A stretch of 64,000 bases of DNA from Aquabacterium sp029268225. GTDB taxonomy: Bacteria > Pseudomonadota > Gammaproteobacteria > Burkholderiales > Burkholderiaceae_C. The position numbers were made by a program, and so were the translations under genes. This document shows, piece after piece, positions 24,740-33,608 of this stretch. Within the stretch, counting starts at the first letter, position 1. Each line of letters starts with the position of its first letter. The stretch is taken from the NCBI RefSeq assembly GCF_037482285.1, contig NZ_JBBEYB010000001.1, forward strand, positions 372,001-436,000, read 5' to 3'. The notes beneath the pieces were generated by a model. The model had not been told where the DNA came from. It made no database searches and saw only the letters and a list, made by a program, of their open reading frames with translations.

Positions 24740-25933
24740 TCAGAAAGCGGCCGAGCCGGTGATCGCACGGCCCAGGATCAGGGCGTGGATGTCGTGCGTG
24801 CCTTCGTAGGTGTTGACCACCTCGAGGTTGACCAGGTGACGGGCCACGCCGAACTCGTCGGAGATGCCGTTGCCACCCATCATGTCGCGCGCCATGCGGG
24901 CGATGTCCAGCGACTTGCCGCAGTTGTTGCGCTTCATGATCGAGGTCACTTCGACCGGGGCCTTGCCGGCGTCCTTGAGGCGACCCAGGGCCAGGCTGCC
25001 TTGCAGGCCCAGCGTGATCTCGGTGAGCATGTCGGCCAGCTTCTTCTGGATCAGCTGGTTGGCGGCCAGGGGCTTGCCAAACTGCTTGCGGTCCATCACG
25101 TACTGACGGGCGCGGGTGTAGCAGTCTTCGGCCGCACCCAGGGCGCCCCAGGAGATGCCGTAGCGGGCGCTGTTCAGGCAGGTGAAGGGGCCCTTCAGAC
25201 CACGCACTTCGGGGAAAGCGTTTTCTTCCGGCACGAACACTTCGTCCATCACGATCTCACCGGTGATGGAGGCACGCAGGCCGACCTTGCCGTGGATGGC
25301 CGGAGCGCTCAGGCCCTTCCAGCCCTTTTCCAGCACGAAGCCGCGGATGGCGTCCTTGCCGTTCTCATTGCACTGCGCCCAGACCACGAACACGTCGGCG
25401 ATCGGCGAGTTCGAGATCCACATCTTGGAGCCGCTGAGCTTGTAGCCGCCTTCCACCTTGGTGGCGCGGGTGATCATGCTGCCAGGGTCGGAGCCGTGGT
25501 TGGGCTCGGTCAGGCCGAAGCAGCCGATGTACTCACCGGTACACAGCTTGGGCAGGTACTTGCGCTTGGTCGCTTCGGTGCCGAATTCGTTGATGGGCAC
25601 CATCACCAGCGAGTGCTGCACGCTCATCATCGAGCGGTAGCCCGAGTCCACGCGCTCGACTTCACGGGCCACCAGGCCGTAAGAGACGTAGTTCAGACCG
25701 GAGCCGCCGTACTCGGTGGGGATGGTCACGCCCAGCAGGCCCAGCTCGCCCATTTCACGGAAGATGGACGGGTCGGTCTTCTCGTGACGGAAAGCTTCGA
25801 GCACGCGCGGGGCCAGCTTGTCCTGGCAGTAGGCGCGGGCGGCGTCGCGCACGGCGCGTTCGTCTTCAGTCAGTTGTTGTTCCAGCAGCAGGGCGTCATC
25901 CCATTGGAAAGTGGCTTTGGCGTGTGCAGACAT
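24740..25933 (-). CDS. gcdH: Glutaryl-CoA dehydrogenase
   Basis: Protein of 397 residues, the family's usual length, with AAGGAAC before the ATG. FAD acyl-CoA dehydrogenase fold. The catalytic Glu lies in NTYEGTHDIHALILGRAITG (near residue 371), and the GYRSMMSVQHSLVM segment carries the Arg that binds the substrate's free carboxylate, both specific to GCDH. It oxidises glutaryl-CoA and decarboxylates it to crotonyl-CoA plus CO2. As the last gene of the operon it takes the C5 product of the upstream pim-type enzymes into central metabolism. Lysine or aromatic degradation could also feed it. Confidence 0.95.
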   Translation of the reverse strand: MSAHAKATFQWDDALLLEQQLTEDERAVRDAARAYCQDKLAPRVLEAFRHEKTDPSIFREMGELGLLGVTIPTEYGGSGLNYVSYGLVAREVERVDSGYRSMMSVQHSLVMVPINEFGTEATKRKYLPKLCTGEYIGCFGLTEPNHGSDPGSMITRATKVEGGYKLSGSKMWISNSPIADVFVVWAQCNENGKDAIRGFVLEKGWKGLSAPAIHGKVGLRASITGEIVMDEVFVPEENAFPEVRGLKGPFTCLNSARYGISWGALGAAEDCYTRARQYVMDRKQFGKPLAANQLIQKKLADMLTEITLGLQGSLALGRLKDAGKAPVEVTSIMKRNNCGKSLDIARMARDMMGGNGISDEFGVARHLVNLEVVNTYEGTHDIHALILGRAITGSAAF

Positions 25934-25968
25934 GAGGGGTTCCTTAGGGTGGTGGCAGGGCAGAGGGG

Positions 25969-27672
25969 TCAGGCCTGAGCGGCCGAAGGGTGGCTGAGCT
26001 CGCGGTCTTGCAGCTCACGCCACTGGATCTTGCCCGAAGCGGACTTGGGCAGGTGGTCGACAATGGTGACAATGCGGGGGCTCTTGTAGGCGGCCATGTG
26101 GTCATGGGCCCATTCAACGATCTTTTGTTCGGTGACGGTGCCGACGTGATCGGGCTTGAGCACGACGACGGCCTTGACGGTTTCACCACGGCGTGGGTCT
26201 TGCGCCGCGATCACGCAGGCTTCCTGGATGGCCGGGTGGTGATACAGCATGGCTTCGACTTCGGCTGGCCAGACCTTGAAGCCCGAGGCATTGATCATGC
26301 GCTTGAGGCGGTCGACCATGAAGAAATAGCCGTGCTCGTCGGCATAGGCCAAGTCGCCCGTGCGCAGGAAGCGCTTGCCGTCGATCTCGACGAAGCTGTC
26401 GCGGTTGGCGTCAGGGGCGCGCCAGTACTCGCGCATGACCTGGGGGCCGTGCACGATGATCTCGCCGATCTCGCCCGCGGGCAGTTCGGCGAAGGTGGCG
26501 GGGTCCACCACGCGCGCATCCACATCGAAAATGGGGATGCCCAGGCACTGCTTCATCGGGCGCTGTGTGGGGTTGATGTGGGTGGCCGCCATGGTCTCGG
26601 ACATGCCGTAACCCTCGATGTAATCGGCCCCCACCAGGTTCTTGAGCTTTTGTGCGATGGCTTCGGGCATGGCCGCGCCGCCACCGCCCACGCTGTTCAG
26701 GCTGGACAGGTCGAACGCATCGAGATTCGGGTGGGACAGCATGTCCACCACCATGGTCGAGATCAGCTGGGCGGCCGTCACCTTGTAGCGGCCGATGCAC
26801 TGCAGCGCCACGTCGCGGTCCCAGCGCGGGATCACGATGGCGGTGGCGCCCAGGTAGATCGCGCCATTGAGCGCGTTCTGCATGCCCGTCACGTGGAAGA
26901 AGGGCAGCACCGCGAGCATCACGGTGTCAGCGCTGGACTTGAGCCACACGTGGCGCGCGATGGTGTTGTACATCACGCTGCGGTGCGTGTGCACGCAACC
27001 CTTGGGATGGCCGGTGGTGCCTGATGTGTAGGGCATCACGGCCATGTCGTCGGGGCCGGCCGTCATGGGGCTGGGCGACAGGTTGGCGGCCAGGGCGTCC
27101 ATCCAAGCCACGGCGCCTGCATCGCCGAAGGTGCGACGCGGTTCGGTCACGAAGGGCGGCACGCGCAGGTCGGTCGGCTCGGTCAGGTAGTCGCTGTAGG
27201 TGGCGACGATGGCGTGGCGCAGGCCTTCGCTGTCTGGCGCCTCGTGCACGCCTTCGTTGAGCAGGGGCTGCACGTGGTGGTACAGGTCCTGCGGTACGAA
27301 GATGGTGGTGGCCTGGGCATCTCTGACGTAGTGACGGAGTTCGTCTGTCAGGTTCATCGGGTTGACCGGCACCACCACCGCGTCAGCGCGCAAGATGGCG
27401 TAGTACGCCAGCGCGTACTGCGGGCTGTTCTGCATGTACAGCAGGACGCGATCGCCCTTGCGCACCCCGCAGACCTGCTGCAGGTAGCCGGCCAGCCGCT
27501 CGGTCTCGACATGGAACTGCCCGTAACTCAGGGGCGTGTCGTAGAAGATGAAGTACGGCTTGTCGGGGTGCTGCGCGGCAGCACGCTCGACGTTGGCGTA
27601 CAGGTGCGTGGCGGGGACGTCCAGGTGCCGGGGCACTTGGTCGGGCCAGTGAGCAAGGTGGCGATCGGACAT
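25969..27672 (-). CDS. AMP-forming acyl-CoA synthetase, likely dicarboxylate (pimelate) CoA ligase
   Basis: 567 residues from the ATG at 27672. Adenylate-forming enzyme with P-loop YTSGTTGHPKGCVHTH, EGYGMSE, TGDLAYADEHGYFFMVDRLK, and the C-terminal catalytic Lys in KSASGKIQWRE. It activates a carboxylic acid as acyl-AMP and then acyl-CoA. Position 16 nt behind the small acyl-CoA dehydrogenase gene and before gcdH makes it the entry enzyme of the pathway, the role of PimA in Rhodopseudomonas. Its general sequence resembles medium/long-chain fatty acid ligases, so chain-length preference is an inference. Confidence 0.85.
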   Translation of the reverse strand: MSDRHLAHWPDQVPRHLDVPATHLYANVERAAAQHPDKPYFIFYDTPLSYGQFHVETERLAGYLQQVCGVRKGDRVLLYMQNSPQYALAYYAILRADAVVVPVNPMNLTDELRHYVRDAQATTIFVPQDLYHHVQPLLNEGVHEAPDSEGLRHAIVATYSDYLTEPTDLRVPPFVTEPRRTFGDAGAVAWMDALAANLSPSPMTAGPDDMAVMPYTSGTTGHPKGCVHTHRSVMYNTIARHVWLKSSADTVMLAVLPFFHVTGMQNALNGAIYLGATAIVIPRWDRDVALQCIGRYKVTAAQLISTMVVDMLSHPNLDAFDLSSLNSVGGGGAAMPEAIAQKLKNLVGADYIEGYGMSETMAATHINPTQRPMKQCLGIPIFDVDARVVDPATFAELPAGEIGEIIVHGPQVMREYWRAPDANRDSFVEIDGKRFLRTGDLAYADEHGYFFMVDRLKRMINASGFKVWPAEVEAMLYHHPAIQEACVIAAQDPRRGETVKAVVVLKPDHVGTVTEQKIVEWAHDHMAAYKSPRIVTIVDHLPKSASGKIQWRELQDRELSHPSAAQA

Positions 27673-27688
27673 GCTGTCAGTCTGAGGC

Positions 27689-28825
27689 TCAGGCCTGACC
27701 CAGCGCGATGAAGCGCTGCAGGTGGTGGTCTTCGTCACCCAGCACGTGGTCGATCATGACCAGACGCTTGGCGTAGTGCGGCATGGGCAGCTCCCAGGTC
27801 ACCCCGATACCACCATGCAGCTGGATGGATTCTTCGGCCACCAGCGTACCAATCTTGCCCACCGAGTACTTGGCTGCCGACAGGGCGCGCTCACGGGCGA
27901 TGCGGTCGTCGCCGTCCAGTGCCGAGGCGGCGTTGATCACGGCCGAGCGGGCCTGTTCGATTTCGAGCAGCACGGTGGCCATGCGGTGTTGCAGGGCCTG
28001 GAAGCTGCCGATGACCTTGCCGAACTGCTTGCGGGTCTGCAGGTACTCGATGGTGGCCTTCTTGCACACTTCCATCGCGCCCAGGGACTCGGCGGCCAGG
28101 GCCAGCAGGCCACGACCGACGGCGTGCTCCAGCGTGGCATGGCCTTGGCCTTCGGCGCCCAGCAGGGCGGAGGCGGGCACACGTACCTGGCTGAACGTGA
28201 CTTCACCCGCGCGGGTGCCGTCCACATTGCCGTACGCACGGATGCTCAGGCCGGCGGTACCCGCGGGCACGACGAACAGCGAGATGCCGGCCTCATCGGC
28301 CACGTCGCCGCTGGTGCGGGCCGAGACGATGATCTGCTGGGCCTGGTCGGCGAAGGGCACGACCGCCTTGGCGCCGTCGATCACATAGTGGTCGCCGTCA
28401 CGGGTGGCACGGGTGCTGACGCGGTTCAGGGCGTAGTGGGCATCGGCTTCTTCGTGGGCCAGCGTGGCGATCAGGCCACCGCCGATGATCTCTTCGATCA
28501 GGGCCTTTTGTGCGTCGTTGCCAGCGTGGGCCAGCGCGGAGCCGGCCAGCACGGCCGTCGCCAGCACAGGCTCGACCACCAGGCCGCGGCCCAGCGATTC
28601 GAACACGGTGACGATGTCAAAGCCGGTGCCGCCGAAGCCGCCTTGCTCTTCGGTGAACAGGGCACCGATGAGGCCCAGTTCGGCGAACTTGGCCCACTGC
28701 TCGGCGCTGTAGCCGGTGGCCGACTTGCTGATGGCGTGACGGGTTTCGATGCTGTACTGCTCGGCCAGGTAGCGGTCGAGCGAATCAGCCAGCATGCGAC
28801 GGTCGTCGGATTGGTTGAAGTTCAT
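27689..28825 (-). CDS. pimD: Pimeloyl-CoA dehydrogenase small subunit-like acyl-CoA dehydrogenase
   Basis: Protein of 378 residues. Acyl-CoA dehydrogenase fold, but divergent from the homotetrameric type: it lacks the usual catalytic Glu loop context and keeps the AEESIQLHGGIGVTWE signature. Paired directly with a second dehydrogenase gene 25 nt upstream, the arrangement of PimC/PimD, which form a heteromer that introduces the alpha,beta double bond in pimeloyl-CoA. The C-terminus (DEDHHLQRFIALGQA) is typical of the PimD group. Symbol given by synteny and family resemblance. Confidence 0.8.
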   Translation of the reverse strand: MNFNQSDDRRMLADSLDRYLAEQYSIETRHAISKSATGYSAEQWAKFAELGLIGALFTEEQGGFGGTGFDIVTVFESLGRGLVVEPVLATAVLAGSALAHAGNDAQKALIEEIIGGGLIATLAHEEADAHYALNRVSTRATRDGDHYVIDGAKAVVPFADQAQQIIVSARTSGDVADEAGISLFVVPAGTAGLSIRAYGNVDGTRAGEVTFSQVRVPASALLGAEGQGHATLEHAVGRGLLALAAESLGAMEVCKKATIEYLQTRKQFGKVIGSFQALQHRMATVLLEIEQARSAVINAASALDGDDRIARERALSAAKYSVGKIGTLVAEESIQLHGGIGVTWELPMPHYAKRLVMIDHVLGDEDHHLQRFIALGQA

Positions 28826-28850
28826 GGTTGTGTTCCTCGCCAGTCGATGC

Positions 28851-30047
28851 TTACAGACCCAGGATCATCTTGGAGATGATGTTCTTCTGGATTTCGTTGG
28901 AGCCGCCGTAGATCGACAGCTTGCGGTAGTTGAAGTAGTGCGATGCCGCAAAGGCCGACTCTTGCGGGCCGATGGGCTCGCCGGTGTAGCCTTCGTCCAG
29001 GGCTTCGGCGATGTAGGGCAGCGCATGCACGCCCAGCGCACGACGCGCCAGAGAGAACAGTTCCTGACGGATCTCGGTGCCCTTGATCTTGAGCATCGAG
29101 CTTTCTGCACCCGGCACACCGCCACCGGCCACGGCGGCGATCACGCGCAGGTTGGTGGTTTTCATGTTCTCCAGGTCGATCTCGACCTTGGCCAGGCGGG
29201 CGGCGAACAACGGATCCTGATCCAGCGGCTTGCCATTTTTCATCACGCGGCTGGCGAGGTGCTTGAGGCGATCCAGGCCAGCGACCGAGTGACCGACACC
29301 GGCGATGTTGGTGCGCTCGTGGGTCAGCAGGTACTTGGCGCAGTCCCAGCCCTTGTTCTCTTCGCCCACCAGGTTTTCAACGGGCACCTTCACATCGGTG
29401 AAGAAGACTTCGTTGATCTCGTGCTCGCCGTCGAGCGTGATGATGGGGCGGATCTCGATGCCGGGGGTGGCCATGTCGATCAGCAGGAAGCTGATGCCTT
29501 GCTGCGGCTTGGCTTCGCGGTCGGTGCGCACCAGGCAGAAGATCATGTTGGCGTGCTGGCCCAGGGTCGTCCAGGTCTTTTGACCGTTGACGATGTAGTG
29601 GTCGCCATCGCGCACGGCGCTGGTTTTCAGCGAGGCCAGGTCAGAACCGGCACCGGGCTCGGAGTAGCCCTGGCACCACCAGTCCTGACCATTGAGGATG
29701 CGAGGCAGCCAGTAGCGCTTTTGCGCTTCGTTGCCGTACTTGATGATGACGGGGGCGACCATGGCCACACCGAAGGGCTGGATGCGGGGCGTGTGGGCCA
29801 GCGCGCATTCGTTGTCGAAAATGAACTTCTCGACGGGGTTCCAGCCCGTGCCGCCGTATTCGACCGGCCAGCCCGAGGCCAGCCAGCCCTTCTTGTTCAG
29901 CAGGGCGTGCCACTCTTCAAAGTCGGCCTTGGTGAAGCGCTTGCCAGCGTCGCCTTTTTCTTTCAGGCGGGCGGGCACTTCGTCGTTCAGGAAGCGTTGC
30001 ACCTCGGCGCGGAAGGCTTCTTCCTGAGGGGTGAAATTCAGGTCCAT
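28851..30047 (-). CDS. pimC: Pimeloyl-CoA dehydrogenase large subunit-like acyl-CoA dehydrogenase
   Basis: Protein of 398 residues beginning MDLNFTPQEEAFRAEVQRFL, a hallmark of the large-subunit group. FAD-binding CQGYSEPGAGSDLASL, KTWTTLGQHANMIFCLVRTD, and the C-terminal IYGGSNEIQKNIISKMILGL. Works with the adjacent small subunit on C7-type dicarboxyl-CoA. It starts 21 nt behind the thiolase gene. Electrons would pass to ETF; no ETF genes are in the window. Confidence 0.85.
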   Translation of the reverse strand: MDLNFTPQEEAFRAEVQRFLNDEVPARLKEKGDAGKRFTKADFEEWHALLNKKGWLASGWPVEYGGTGWNPVEKFIFDNECALAHTPRIQPFGVAMVAPVIIKYGNEAQKRYWLPRILNGQDWWCQGYSEPGAGSDLASLKTSAVRDGDHYIVNGQKTWTTLGQHANMIFCLVRTDREAKPQQGISFLLIDMATPGIEIRPIITLDGEHEINEVFFTDVKVPVENLVGEENKGWDCAKYLLTHERTNIAGVGHSVAGLDRLKHLASRVMKNGKPLDQDPLFAARLAKVEIDLENMKTTNLRVIAAVAGGGVPGAESSMLKIKGTEIRQELFSLARRALGVHALPYIAEALDEGYTGEPIGPQESAFAASHYFNYRKLSIYGGSNEIQKNIISKMILGL

Positions 30048-30068
30048 GTTGGTGCTCCTCGGGGCGTT

Positions 30069-31271
30069 TTAGAAAATTTCGAACAGACCGGCGGCGCCCA
30101 TGCCGCCGGCAATGCACATGGTCACGACGGCCCACTTGACCTTGGGGTCCTGGGCCTTGCGGCGACGGCCCTCCAGCAGCACGTGGCCGACCATGCGGGC
30201 GCCGCTCATGCCAAAGGGGTGGCCGATCGAGATGGCGCCACCGTTGACGTTGAGGCGCTCTTCGGGGATGCCGAGCTGTTGCTGGCAGTAGATGGACTGC
30301 GAGGCGAAGGCTTCGTTGACTTCCCACAGGTCGATGTCTTCGACCTTCAGGCCATGGCGGGCCAGCAGCTTGGGCACCGCGAACACCGGGCCGATGCCCA
30401 TTTCATCGGGCTCGCAGCCGGCCACGGCAAAGCCGCGGAAGGCACCCAGCGGCTGCAGGCCCAGGCGCTCGGCTTCCTGGCTGTCCATCAGCACGCAGGC
30501 CGATGCGCCGTCCGACAGTTGCGAGGCATTGCCCGCGGTGATGAACTGGTCGGGGCCGCGCACCGGGGCCAGCTTGGCCAGGCCTTCGTAGGTGGTGTCG
30601 GCGCGGTTGCAGGTGTCGTGGTCGATCGAGACTTCCTTGTAGGAGACCTCTTTGGTGTCCTTGTCGGTCACGCCCATGGTGGTCGTCACCGAGATGATCT
30701 CGTCCTTGAAGATGCCGGCGGCCTGGGCCGCGGCGGTCTTTTGCTGGCTGGCCAGCGAGAACTGGTCCTGGGCTTCGCGGCTGATGCCGTAGCGCTGGGC
30801 CACCACGTCGGCCGTCTCGATCATGGTCATGTACAGATCGGGCTTGTGCTCCAGCAGCCAGGGGTCGATGCCCGACTCCAGGCCGGTGCCGTCAGGGCGA
30901 CGCAGGCCGGAGATGCTCTCCATGCCGCCAGCGACCATGACGGGGGCGCCGTCCACGATGATGCGGCTGGCCGCGGTGGCCACGGCCATCAGGCCTGAGG
31001 CGCAAAAGCGGCTGACGGTGGCGCCGGCGATGGTGAGCGGCAGGCCGGCGCGCAGGGCGCTGGTGCGGCCCAGGTTGCGGCCGCTGCGGCCTTCGGGGTA
31101 GCCACAGCCGATGATGATGTCTTCGATCAGGGCCGGGTCCATGCCGGCGCGCTCGACCGCGGCCTTGACGGCAAAGGCCGTCAGCGTGGTGCCGGGGGTG
31201 ACGTTGAATTCGCCCCGGTGGGCTTTGGTCATGGGGGTCCGTGCCGTGGACACGATGACGGCTTGGCGCAT
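30069..31271 (-). CDS. pimB: Acetyl-CoA C-acyltransferase (thiolase)
   Basis: Protein of 400 residues, normal for thiolases. Active-site Cys in SRFCASGLMAV (near residue 88), NEAFASQ, the His of GGAISIGHPFGMSGARM, and the second Cys in MCIAGGMGAAGLFE. It cleaves 3-oxopimeloyl-CoA (or 3-oxoacyl-CoA generally) with CoA, releasing acetyl-CoA and glutaryl-CoA in the pim pathway. Second gene of the operon, 53 nt after the hydratase/dehydrogenase gene. Confidence 0.9.
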   Translation of the reverse strand: MRQAVIVSTARTPMTKAHRGEFNVTPGTTLTAFAVKAAVERAGMDPALIEDIIIGCGYPEGRSGRNLGRTSALRAGLPLTIAGATVSRFCASGLMAVATAASRIIVDGAPVMVAGGMESISGLRRPDGTGLESGIDPWLLEHKPDLYMTMIETADVVAQRYGISREAQDQFSLASQQKTAAAQAAGIFKDEIISVTTTMGVTDKDTKEVSYKEVSIDHDTCNRADTTYEGLAKLAPVRGPDQFITAGNASQLSDGASACVLMDSQEAERLGLQPLGAFRGFAVAGCEPDEMGIGPVFAVPKLLARHGLKVEDIDLWEVNEAFASQSIYCQQQLGIPEERLNVNGGAISIGHPFGMSGARMVGHVLLEGRRRKAQDPKVKWAVVTMCIAGGMGAAGLFEIF

Positions 31272-31324
31272 GATGCGGGTCTCCTAGATGTTCTGCGGTG
31301 AGCGGCGGTTCAGGCCGTGTGAGA

Positions 31325-33442
31325 TCAGGCCTTGTTCAGGCTGTCGAAGTTCTTGCCTTCTTGCACCAGCTTGACCAGCAGCGGGGCCGGTTGCCAGAAC
31401 AGCGGGTCTTCCTTGGCGAAGGCTTCGATGTCGGCCAGGATCTGCGGCAGGCCGACCAGGTCGGCGTACTTCATCGGGCCGCCCTTGTAGCGGGGGAAAC
31501 CGTAGCCATAGACCAGGGTCACGTCGACATCGAGCGGGCGCAGGGCGATGCCCTCGGCCACCACCTTGGCGCCTTCGTTGACCATGGCGGCCACGTAGCG
31601 GCGCTCCAGCTCTTCGCGGGTGAAGGTGCGCGGGGTCACGCCGGCCTTGGCGCGCTCTTCGGCGATGATGGGGTCAACCGCCGGGTTGGGCTTGCCGCCG
31701 CGGGTGCCGGCTTCGTACACATACCAGCCCTGGCCGGTCTTCTGGCCGAACCAGCCGCGCTCGCACAGCTTGTCGGCGATGTGCACATAGCGGGCCTTGG
31801 GGTCACGCGTGGCGGCGCGGCGCTTGCGCGTCGCCCAGCCGATGTCGCCACCGGCCAGGTCGCTCATCTCGTACGGGCCCATCGGGTAGCCGAAGGCGCG
31901 CACCATCGCGTCGATCTCGAACGGCGAGGCGCCGTCTTCCATCATGTAGTCGGCGGCCTGGCGGTACACGGCCAGGATGCGGTTGCCGATGAAGCCGTCG
32001 CACACGCCGGCGCGCACCGGCACCTTCTTGAGCTTCTTGGCCAGCGCAAAGCCGGTGGCGACCACGTCGGCGCTCACCTTGGCGGGCACCACGATCTCCA
32101 GCAGCTTCATGATGTTGGCCGGCGAGAAAAAGTGCAGGCCCACCACGTCTTGCGGACGCGAGACGCTGTTGGCCACCTCGTTGATGTCCAGGTAGGACGT
32201 GTTGGTGGCCAGCACGGCGCCGGGCTTGCAGACGCGGTCGAGTTCGGCGAACACGGCCTTCTTGACGCCCATGTCTTCGAACACGGCTTCGATGACGATG
32301 TCGGCATCGGCCAGCGCGTCGTAGCTCGTCGAGCCGTGGAAGCGCGCCAGGATGGCGGCCTTGCCTTCTTCGCTCAGGCGGCCCTTGGCGATGGCCCCAT
32401 CGTACACCTTGGCGACGCGCGACTGGCCCAGGGCCAGGGCGGCGTCATCGCGCTCGATCATGGTCACGCTCAAGCCGGCGTCCAGCAGGGAGACGGCGAT
32501 GCCGGCGCCCATGGTGCCGCCACCGATCACGCCGACCTTCTGGAAGGGGCGGGGCTTCGCGGACTGGGTCTCGGGCGACTTGGTGACTTCACGCTCGGCA
32601 AAGAACACGTGGACCAGACCGGCACGCTGCGGGCTGTTGAGACACTGGGTGAACAGCTCACGCTCGGTGGCCAGGCCTTCGGCAAAGGGCTGGTCCAGGG
32701 CGGCTTGCACGCAGTCCACGATCTTGGCGGGCGAGAACAGGCCCTTCTTCTTGGCCACGTCGGCACGGGCGGCATCGATGGCAGCTTGCTGCGCAGCGCG
32801 GTCGTCCAGGGCGGCGGTCTGCTCACCGGTGCGGCGGATCGGGGCGCCATCGGCCAGCAGGCTGCGGGCGTAGGCAATGCCTTCGGCGGCGATGTCGTCG
32901 CTGGTCGCGATGTGGTCGATCAGGCCCAGGCGCAGGGCTTCCTTGGCGCCAGCGTGGCGACCGCTGAGCATCAGGTCCAGGGCGGCGGCGGCGCCAGCCA
33001 GGCGCGGAGCGCGTTGCGTGCCACCGGCGCCGGGCAGCAGGCCCAGGTTCACTTCGGGCAGGCCGATCTTGGCGGTTTCGACGGCCACGCGGTAGTGGGC
33101 CGACAGGGCGATTTCCAGGCCACCGCCCAGTGCCGCACCGTGGATGGCGGCGATCACCAGCTTGTCCGAGGCTTCGATCTGGTTGCACACATCGGGCAGC
33201 GCAGGCGCTTGCGGGGGCAGACCGAACTCGCGGATGTCGGCACCGGCAATGAAGTTGGCCCCCGAGCCGGTCACCACGATGGCGTGGACGTCGGCGTTCT
33301 GGTTCAGTTCGGTGAAGGCTTGCTGCAGGCCTTGGCGCACCGCTGTGCTCAGGGCATTGACGGGCGGGTTGGAGATCTTCACCAGGGCGATGTGATCGCT
33401 CACGGTGGTCTGGACAACGGGCGCGGCAGCGGTGGGTTCCAT
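31325..33442 (-). CDS. pimF: Enoyl-CoA hydratase / 3-hydroxyacyl-CoA dehydrogenase fusion
   Basis: 705 residues from the ATG at 33442, which has GAGA upstream and puts the protein start at the crotonase domain; the longer open frame crosses the promoter. Crotonase domain (about 5-190) with oxyanion loops GANFIAGADIRE and ALGGGLEIAL and the Glu in GLPEVNLGLLPGAGGTQ. The NAD-binding domain starts at VGVIGGGTMGAGIA (near residue 290), followed by the HFFSPANIMKLLEIV His region and two C-terminal hydroxyacyl-CoA dehydrogenase helical domains. It hydrates the enoyl-CoA and oxidises the alcohol. First gene of the operon, directly behind the shared LysR promoter region. Confidence 0.92.
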   Translation of the reverse strand: MEPTAAAPVVQTTVSDHIALVKISNPPVNALSTAVRQGLQQAFTELNQNADVHAIVVTGSGANFIAGADIREFGLPPQAPALPDVCNQIEASDKLVIAAIHGAALGGGLEIALSAHYRVAVETAKIGLPEVNLGLLPGAGGTQRAPRLAGAAAALDLMLSGRHAGAKEALRLGLIDHIATSDDIAAEGIAYARSLLADGAPIRRTGEQTAALDDRAAQQAAIDAARADVAKKKGLFSPAKIVDCVQAALDQPFAEGLATERELFTQCLNSPQRAGLVHVFFAEREVTKSPETQSAKPRPFQKVGVIGGGTMGAGIAVSLLDAGLSVTMIERDDAALALGQSRVAKVYDGAIAKGRLSEEGKAAILARFHGSTSYDALADADIVIEAVFEDMGVKKAVFAELDRVCKPGAVLATNTSYLDINEVANSVSRPQDVVGLHFFSPANIMKLLEIVVPAKVSADVVATGFALAKKLKKVPVRAGVCDGFIGNRILAVYRQAADYMMEDGASPFEIDAMVRAFGYPMGPYEMSDLAGGDIGWATRKRRAATRDPKARYVHIADKLCERGWFGQKTGQGWYVYEAGTRGGKPNPAVDPIIAEERAKAGVTPRTFTREELERRYVAAMVNEGAKVVAEGIALRPLDVDVTLVYGYGFPRYKGGPMKYADLVGLPQILADIEAFAKEDPLFWQPAPLLVKLVQEGKNFDSLNKA

Positions 33443-33497
33443 GGTGGTGTGTCTCTTTCTTGGAGCAGAAAACGACCCGGGCCGGACGGCCAGCAGG

Positions 33498-33576
33498 TTG
33501 ACACGGATTGTTCGACAGGGGCGCTGTCTTGACAATCCCTTCAGGCATTGACAGACTGTCAAGCAGAATTTGACAG
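33498..33576. promoter_or_regulatory. Cluster of TTGACA(G) half-sites with a perfect palindrome: likely LysR operator/promoter
   Basis: Between the divergent starts at 33442 and 33609 lies the perfect 15-bp palindrome TTGACAG-a-CTGTCAA (33548-33562); its core is a T-N11-A LysR box. Further half-sites TTGACA occur at 33498, 33529 and 33570, with CTGTC at 33524. Several regularly recurring half-sites are what a LysR tetramer needs for binding and DNA bending. TTGACA copies may also serve as -35 elements. Confidence 0.7.
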
Positions 33577-33608
33577 TTGGCCCGCTCGATGGGCCGCTCT
33601 ATTGCGCT

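Noticed and set aside
28794..33532. Two plus-strand open frames of over 700 codons opposite the pim operon
   Set aside because: The minus strand encodes well-conserved beta-oxidation enzymes; the antisense frames show no motif.
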